Below, one piece after another: positions 38,018 through 43,577 of a stretch of 43,577 bases of DNA (positions within the stretch are counted from its first letter, which is position 1; every line of letters starts with the position of its first letter). The notes under the pieces are model-generated. The model saw only the letters and a list, made by a program, of their open reading frames with translations, was not told where the DNA came from and searched no databases. Both the position numbers and the translations under genes were made by a program. Source of the stretch: an uncultured Flavobacteriales bacterium (lineage in GTDB: Bacteria; Bacteroidota; Bacteroidia; Flavobacteriales_D; Crocinitomicaceae); the NCBI GenBank assembly GCA_938092255.1, contig CALKHF010000038.1:1-43577 (forward strand), read 5' to 3'.

Positions 38018-39457
38018 ATGGCTCTTAGACAACAATTTTCTCAAAAGCTGGAACAAAGACTGTCTCCTCAGCAGATTCAGCTCATGAAGCTATTGCAGGT
38101 GCCGACCATGGAGCTGGACCAAAGAATCAAACAAGAAATTGAAGAAAATCCTGCCCTTGAGGAAGGAAAGGAGCTTGAAGATGATGATTTTTCGAATGAA
38201 GATTCCTTTGAAGAAGGCGATGGAGAGGAATTTGACATCTCTGATTATCTTGATGATGATGTTGCTGATTACAAGACAAAATCCAGTAATCATTCTAAAG
38301 ATGATGATGACAAAGTAATCCCCTTTTCAGGAGGCCATACATTTAGAGAAAAACTTTCTGAACAACTTCAGCTTATTCGTTTAGATGATACCCAAAAAAT
38401 CATTGCAAGCATTCTCATAGGGAACCTCGATGAAGCAGGCTATTTAAGTAGAGACATTGAAGCTATAGTTGATGACCTGGCATTTTCAATGAACATTCAA
38501 ACAACGGAAGAGGAAGTGATAGAAGTTTTAAATATGTTACAAGATCTAGATCCAGCTGGAATTGGAGCTCGAGACCTACAAGAGTGCCTCTTGATTCAAA
38601 TTAACAGAAAACAAGACGGGAATATTTCGAGGTATACGGCAAAAAAAATCTTAGAAAACCATTTTCAAGAATTCACTAAAAAACATTATGACAAAATCTC
38701 AAAAAAACTAGAGATAAATGATGAAGACCTTAAGGAAGCAATCAAGGAAATTCTTAAACTGAATCCAAAACCTGGAGGATCATCAAAAGGAGCAAGCAAG
38801 AATTTTCAGCAGATCATTCCCGATTTCATTATTTCGGAAAACGAAGGAAGACTAGAGCTCTTATTGAATTCTCGAAATGCTCCCGAATTAAGGATTAGCA
38901 AGGAATACGAAACCATGTTGCGGTCCTATTCTGAAGGAGCAAAAACCTCAAAATCTGAAAAAGACGCAGTGACTTTTGTAAGGCAAAAACTAGATAATGC
39001 TAAATGGTTTATAGACGCTATAAGACAAAGGCAGCATACCTTATTGATGACAATGACTGCAATTATGCAATATCAAGAAGCTTACTTTATTACCGGTGAT
39101 GAAACCAAGCTAAAGCCGATGATATTAAAAGATATCGCAGATATTGTTAATCTTGACATATCAACCGTTTCTCGTGTTGCAAATAGTAAATTTGTCCAAA
39201 CTCATTTTGGGATTTATTCTTTAAAATATTTTTTCTCTGAATCTTTATCGACGGAAAGTGGAGAAGAGGTTTCTACACGAGAGGTTAAAAAAATATTATC
39301 TGATGCAGTTGACGCTGAAAATAAAAAATCACCACTTACAGATGAAAAACTAATGAACTTGTTAAGGGACCGGGGATATAATATTGCAAGAAGAACAGTG
39401 GCCAAATACAGAGAACAACTTAATATTCCTGTGGCGAGGATGAGAAAAGAATTATGA
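38018..39457 (+). CDS. rpoN: RNA polymerase sigma-54 factor
   Basis: N-terminal Gln-rich region I (QQFSQKLEQRLSPQQIQLMKLLQ), core LNPKPGGSSKG, RpoN box RRTVAKYREQLNIPVARMRK. Confidence 0.97.
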   Translation: MALRQQFSQKLEQRLSPQQIQLMKLLQVPTMELDQRIKQEIEENPALEEGKELEDDDFSNEDSFEEGDGEEFDISDYLDDDVADYKTKSSNHSKDDDDKVIPFSGGHTFREKLSEQLQLIRLDDTQKIIASILIGNLDEAGYLSRDIEAIVDDLAFSMNIQTTEEEVIEVLNMLQDLDPAGIGARDLQECLLIQINRKQDGNISRYTAKKILENHFQEFTKKHYDKISKKLEINDEDLKEAIKEILKLNPKPGGSSKGASKNFQQIIPDFIISENEGRLELLLNSRNAPELRISKEYETMLRSYSEGAKTSKSEKDAVTFVRQKLDNAKWFIDAIRQRQHTLLMTMTAIMQYQEAYFITGDETKLKPMILKDIADIVNLDISTVSRVANSKFVQTHFGIYSLKYFFSESLSTESGEEVSTREVKKILSDAVDAENKKSPLTDEKLMNLLRDRGYNIARRTVAKYREQLNIPVARMRKEL

Positions 39458-40113
39458 TTACTCGAATAGGGAATTTCATTTCTTGGGCATTTTTACCCCT
39501 CTTTATTCCCGTTATGGCATTGGCCCTAACCATGTACATTCCCTCTGAAGAAAAAAACATAAGCCACCCTTCGTTGTATCAATTAGACGGTGATTTTAAA
39601 CACCAGATTATTTTTCTATTTCTTGTTTTTGGGACACTTGCACCTGGTGTTTCATTTCTTCTCATGTACAGAAGAAAACTCATCTCAACCATTGAAATGG
39701 ATGATCGTTCTGAAAGAGTTGTTCCATTACTTATTGTTTTTTCGTATTGCTCAATACTCTTTCTGTTGTTCTCTTTAAAAGCTCCGGAAGGAGTCTTACC
39801 AATTTACATTTACGCGATTCCTTTTGCGGGAGCGATTTTATCTTTGATTTTCTTATTCATAAATTATTGGACAAAAATTTCTTTGCATGCCGCTGGTGGA
39901 GGATTGATGAGCGGATACTTATGCGCCTTTTCTGCACAACAACTTAATTTCAACTATTTTTTAATTCTCTTAAGCTTTTTGATTTCGGGGTTTATTATGT
40001 CCGCTCGCCTAGCGCTTAACAAACACACACCGTTTCAGGTATATTTGGGTTGGGTTATCGCGTTCATAGTTACATTCTATTGTAATTTCTATTATCCTTT
40101 TAACCTATTTTAA
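39454..40113 (+). CDS. Multi-pass membrane protein, possibly degenerate PAP2-like
   Basis: Hydrophobic throughout; KISLHAAGGGLMSGYL and SARLALNKHTPFQVYLGW resemble the PAP2 motifs (PSGH; SRxxxxxHxxxD) with the Asp replaced by Gln. Overlaps the rpoN stop. Confidence 0.6.
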   Translation: MITRIGNFISWAFLPLFIPVMALALTMYIPSEEKNISHPSLYQLDGDFKHQIIFLFLVFGTLAPGVSFLLMYRRKLISTIEMDDRSERVVPLLIVFSYCSILFLLFSLKAPEGVLPIYIYAIPFAGAILSLIFLFINYWTKISLHAAGGGLMSGYLCAFSAQQLNFNYFLILLSFLISGFIMSARLALNKHTPFQVYLGWVIAFIVTFYCNFYYPFNLF

Positions 40114-40932
40114 AAGATTATTGATCCAGTCTAGTTCATAATTAAAGACTTCTTCTTTTTCCGGCTCATTGTGGAGTTCATGATAGAGCCCTTTCCAAAG
40201 CTTTAATTTGACATTGCCTTTCGCGTTTGAAGCGAATACTCTACTTCCTTCCGGAGAGGTAAGTCGGTCATCCATACCGTGCATTACGAGTAATGGTGTT
40301 TTTATCTCTTGTGCATGGTCTATTGCATATTGTCCTGCAAAATGAACATTCACAAAAAATGATGACGTAATTCTATCATGAACCAACTCATCATCTTCAT
40401 ATTTACGAATCACGTCTTGGTTCCTAGATAGTGCATCTAATTCAAGGTCAGTAGGTTGAGACAGAGATGGCCAAATGTTCGCGCTTAATTTCGCTAAAAT
40501 TATTTTCCATTTTGGGGGTTCAAATCCGAGTCGCAAATATGGACCTGTCGTGATTGCCCCCTTTAATTCTTTTTGTTTTCTAAGTAAAAAGTTTAGCACT
40601 AAATTACCCCCCATACTGTGACCGAATAGGAAGATTGGGAGACTAGGATAATCGGATTTTACTTTCAAATATACCCGATCCATGTCATCCATTAAGTAAT
40701 CATAACTAGGGGTGTGACCTCTTTTTCCTTGAGAACAACCATGACCACGAATGTCAAATGCCATTACAGTAAAGCCCTCTTTTGAGAAAAAATCAGCCAT
40801 GTGCGTATATCTGATGGAATGCTCACCCATTCCATGGATAATCAATATCAAACCTTTCTCGCTTTTTAACTGGTTTGAAAAAATGACAATTTTCAAATTA
40901 TCACGTGTTGTTATGGAGGTATACTTCTTCAT
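40105..40932 (-). CDS. Alpha/beta hydrolase, monoacylglycerol lipase-like
   Basis: IHGMGEHSIRYTHMADFFSKEGFTVMAFDIRGHGCSQGKRGH; FGHSMGGNLVLNF; HGMDDRLTSPEGSRVF. Confidence 0.93.
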   Translation of the reverse strand: MKKYTSITTRDNLKIVIFSNQLKSEKGLILIIHGMGEHSIRYTHMADFFSKEGFTVMAFDIRGHGCSQGKRGHTPSYDYLMDDMDRVYLKVKSDYPSLPIFLFGHSMGGNLVLNFLLRKQKELKGAITTGPYLRLGFEPPKWKIILAKLSANIWPSLSQPTDLELDALSRNQDVIRKYEDDELVHDRITSSFFVNVHFAGQYAIDHAQEIKTPLLVMHGMDDRLTSPEGSRVFASNAKGNVKLKLWKGLYHELHNEPEKEEVFNYELDWINNLLK

Positions 40933-41107
40933 GTTTTAATTTGAAATTTAAGATACTAATTAGTTAGTTATCGCTACAATTTATTTCAAAAACTATTTAT
41001 TCAAGCCCCAAATGGAGCCTGTTAGTCGTTCAATAAAAGAACAAAAAGATTAGTTAATGTCATTTTTACACTTATTTATTATATCTTCGTTTTCTAAACT
41101 ATAACTC

Positions 41108-43577
41108 TTGACTAGGCTACTCTTAACAATATTCTTAGGATTGTTGGGCTACATGAATTTGCACGCCCAAAGTATTAATTTCAATGGAATCCCTCTGTTC
41201 GAAATTACATCTTCTGATTTTGTTTGTGTTCCGGGCGCATATAACTCCATCGGAACTGCATCAACTTCGGGAAATTGTATCAACATGACTTCGGGAGGAT
41301 TTGAAGCCGGTGCCGTTTGGATTTGTGATGGCATTGATCTGAATCAAAATTTCAAGGTATCGTTCAACGCAAATTTTGGAACCAATATTTCAACAGGTGA
41401 TGGGATTGCATTTCTGCTTCAGCAAGAAGCGCTTCCAAATATAATTGGAGGACGAGGAGGCGGGCTTGGTTATGCGGTGGGTGATGGTGTAGGGTGTCAA
41501 AGTGGCGCTTGTCCAATTGACCCGTCGATTGCTGTTGAATTTGATACTTACGATGGATCAACCTGGCTAGACAATGATCTTGCTTGTAACCATATGTCGA
41601 TTCAAATAGATGGGTCAACTCTGGCAGCTGCAACTATTGCAGGACCTTCGTGTTTGACAACAAGTGGGGCAAGCGTATTGGATGGCCTCGATCATGAAAT
41701 TTGCATCACTTGGGAACCGAATTTACTTGAATATAAAATATACTTCGATGGAGTACAGATCGGTGGGTTTAATGGCGATATACGACCGTATTTTCCAAAT
41801 CCATCGGATGTTTGGTGGGGATTCACAGCAGCTAGTGGTGGAGCTCCTCAGAATCAATCTGTCTGTAATGTTGTGATGGAAACCAACATTTCAAACCCTA
41901 CTTGCATATGTAGCTCATCCATGACTGTAACAAGCAATTCTAATCCATCCACGTGTAATGGTACAAATGGCAGCTTAATAATTGGAGGCCTTGATCCGAA
42001 TTCGACATACAGCTTCACATATGAGCTTGATGGAATAACGATCGGACCATTATCGATTACTACAAATTCTTCCGGCAATTATCTTTTGTTTGGACTTGGT
42101 GCAGGTTCTTATTCAAATTTTGATGCAGAACTTTTAGGGTGTCTATCATCTGTCACAGGACCGATTTTACTTACCGGGCCTCCTCCACCTGTTTTGGCAA
42201 TTAATGATCCTGCGCCTCGGTGTGAACCGGGAAGTGTTGATCTAACTGATCCTTCAATCACAGCTGGATCAACAGGTTCTGGAACATTAACTTACTGGCA
42301 AGATGCCGGTGCATCAAACCCATTAAGTAATCCAAATTCAGTAACTACTACCGGAACCTATTATATTCAAAGCGACAATGGTTGTACCGATATTGAACCC
42401 GTCAACGTCGTTGTTAATCCAGCACCAATGGTTAACTCTCCACTTCCATGGGAAGCTATTATTTGTAGTGGAAGTTCTTTCAGTTTCAACCCAAGTGCCG
42501 ATATTCCTGGCACTACATTTTCTTGGTTTACATCTCCTTCATCCCCAAACCTAAGTGGATTCAGTTCAAACGGGAGTGGTTCAATCAATGAAATTATTTC
42601 AAATTCAGGCAATACCTCTGAAACAGTAATTTATACTCTTTCATCAATAGGCCCAGCTCCGTCATTTTGTGCGGGATCATCCTTTGATTTTATTGTTACC
42701 ATTTCGCCGGTAGCTAATCCAGGTACTGAAAACTATTCGGGATGTACTGGCGATGGTTATTCCGTTCTAGTGAATGGCGTAACTTATGATGAAAGTAACT
42801 CTTCAGGGACAGAAGTTCTATCCAATGCAAATGGATGCGACAGCACAGTTACTATTGATTTGGTATTCAATAACAATACAATAGGAAATGAAAACTATTC
42901 GGGATGTACTGGCGATGGATATTCCGTTCTAGTGAATGGTAATACTTATGATGAAAGTAACTCTTCAGGAACAGAAGTGCTATCCAATGCAAATGGATGC
43001 GACAGCACAGTTACTATTGATTTGGTTTTCAACAACAACACAATAGGAAATGAAAACTATTCGGGATGTACTGGCGATGGATATTCCGTTCTAGTGAATG
43101 GTGCCACTTATGATGAATTAAATCCAGCAGGGACTGAAACCTTAAGTAACACCTTTGGATGTGACAGCACAGTTACTATTGATTTGGTATTCAACAACAA
43201 CTCAACAGGAAATGAAAACTATTCAGGATGTTCTGGTGATGGATATTCAGTCGTGGTGAATGGTGTAACTTATGACGAGTCCAATCCATCCGGAACGGAA
43301 TCAATGAGCAATATATTTGGTTGCGACAGTACCATTTCTATTGACCTTACTTTTAATAGCCCTTCAACGGGAAGTGAAGTACACACCGGATGTAATGGGG
43401 ATGGATATGCTGTTGTAGTTAATGGTGTCACTTACGATGAGGCAAATCCTACGGGAATAGAAACCTTAAGCAATATCAATGGATGTGATAGTGTGGTAAG
43501 CATTGAACTAACTTTCAACTCAAGCATAACCGGGAATGAAAACTACACTGGTTGTGTTGGAGATGGCTACAGTGTTG
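41108..43577 (+). CDS. Large secreted L-type-lectin / tandem-repeat adhesin, truncated at right edge, likely TTG start
   Basis: Continuous frame from TTG 41108 (in-frame TAA at 41102) to the window end: M/LTRLLLTIFLGLLGYMNLHAQSINFNGIPLF...; lectin-like VEFDTYDGSTWLDNDLACNHMSIQIDGS...EYKIYFDGVQIGG; then SprB-like and 54-aa repeats. Absent from the ORF track because it is open-ended. Confidence 0.85.
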   Translation, partial: MTRLLLTIFLGLLGYMNLHAQSINFNGIPLFEITSSDFVCVPGAYNSIGTASTSGNCINMTSGGFEAGAVWICDGIDLNQNFKVSFNANFGTNISTGDGIAFLLQQEALPNIIGGRGGGLGYAVGDGVGCQSGACPIDPSIAVEFDTYDGSTWLDNDLACNHMSIQIDGSTLAAATIAGPSCLTTSGASVLDGLDHEICITWEPNLLEYKIYFDGVQIGGFNGDIRPYFPNPSDVWWGFTAASGGAPQNQSVCNVVMETNISNPTCICSSSMTVTSNSNPSTCNGTNGSLIIGGLDPNSTYSFTYELDGITIGPLSITTNSSGNYLLFGLGAGSYSNFDAELLGCLSSVTGPILLTGPPPPVLAINDPAPRCEPGSVDLTDPSITAGSTGSGTLTYWQDAGASNPLSNPNSVTTTGTYYIQSDNGCTDIEPVNVVVNPAPMVNSPLPWEAIICSGSSFSFNPSADIPGTTFSWFTSPSSPNLSGFSSNGSGSINEIISNSGNTSETVIYTLSSIGPAPSFCAGSSFDFIVTISPVANPGTENYSGCTGDGYSVLVNGVTYDESNSSGTEVLSNANGCDSTVTIDLVFNNNTIGNENYSGCTGDGYSVLVNGNTYDESNSSGTEVLSNANGCDSTVTIDLVFNNNTIGNENYSGCTGDGYSVLVNGATYDELNPAGTETLSNTFGCDSTVTIDLVFNNNSTGNENYSGCSGDGYSVVVNGVTYDESNPSGTESMSNIFGCDSTISIDLTFNSPSTGSEVHTGCNGDGYAVVVNGVTYDEANPTGIETLSNINGCDSVVSIELTFNSSITGNENYTGCVGDGYSV
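42728..43577 (+). repeat. In-frame 162-bp tandem repeat array (54 aa per unit), 5 full copies plus a truncated sixth
   Basis: Units start at 42728, 42890, 43052, 43214, 43376, 43538, always 162 bp apart. Consensus ENYSGCTGDGYSVLVNGVTYDESNSSGTEVLSNANGCDSTVTIDLVFNNNTIGN. Confidence 0.95.

Noticed and set aside
41149-42612. Minus-strand ORFs within the lectin/repeat adhesin
   Set aside because: The plus frame is continuously open with domain signatures; the minus ORFs are mirror artefacts.
42728-43577. Possible CRISPR-like or mobile repeat array
   Set aside because: Repeats are contiguous, 162 bp, in frame and protein-coding, with no spacers or cas genes.
1-43577. tRNA/rRNA genes, transposons, prophage or defence islands
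   Set aside because: None seen by reading the sequence; intergenic spaces are short and no hallmark proteins are present. A tRNAscan/Infernal run would be needed to exclude small ncRNAs.

Overview
AT-rich, gene-dense chromosomal window from a Bacteroidetes bacterium. A marine Flavobacteriia/Cryomorphaceae-like origin is inferred from T9SS sorting domains, gliding-type C-termini, a proteorhodopsin, TAnnTTTG promoter elements and Gln+1 signal peptides. I support about 45 protein-coding genes. These include housekeeping genes (rluD-like, pheS, tatC, lptB, lpd, aroE, rsgA, dtd, rnr, rpoN), several T9SS substrates, a solo proton-pump-type (DTE, Met105) proteorhodopsin, and a TlpA/DUF6029-like/Omp28-like redox-flavoured operon. 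There are also three tandem small lipoprotein paralogs and a SPFH lipoprotein + YbjQ + 40-aa membrane microprotein cluster. A large L-type-lectin adhesin, absent from the ORF track, runs off the right edge. It appears to use a TTG start and carries exact 162-bp (54-aa) tandem repeats. I saw no tRNA, rRNA, CRISPR array or transposase. Most of the window is ordinary core genome. The best leads are the cysteine layout of the TlpA/DUF6029/Omp28 operon, the Q-rule signal peptides alongside a glutaminyl cyclase, the repeat adhesin, and a split cold-shock locus with a long leader and candidate uORF.
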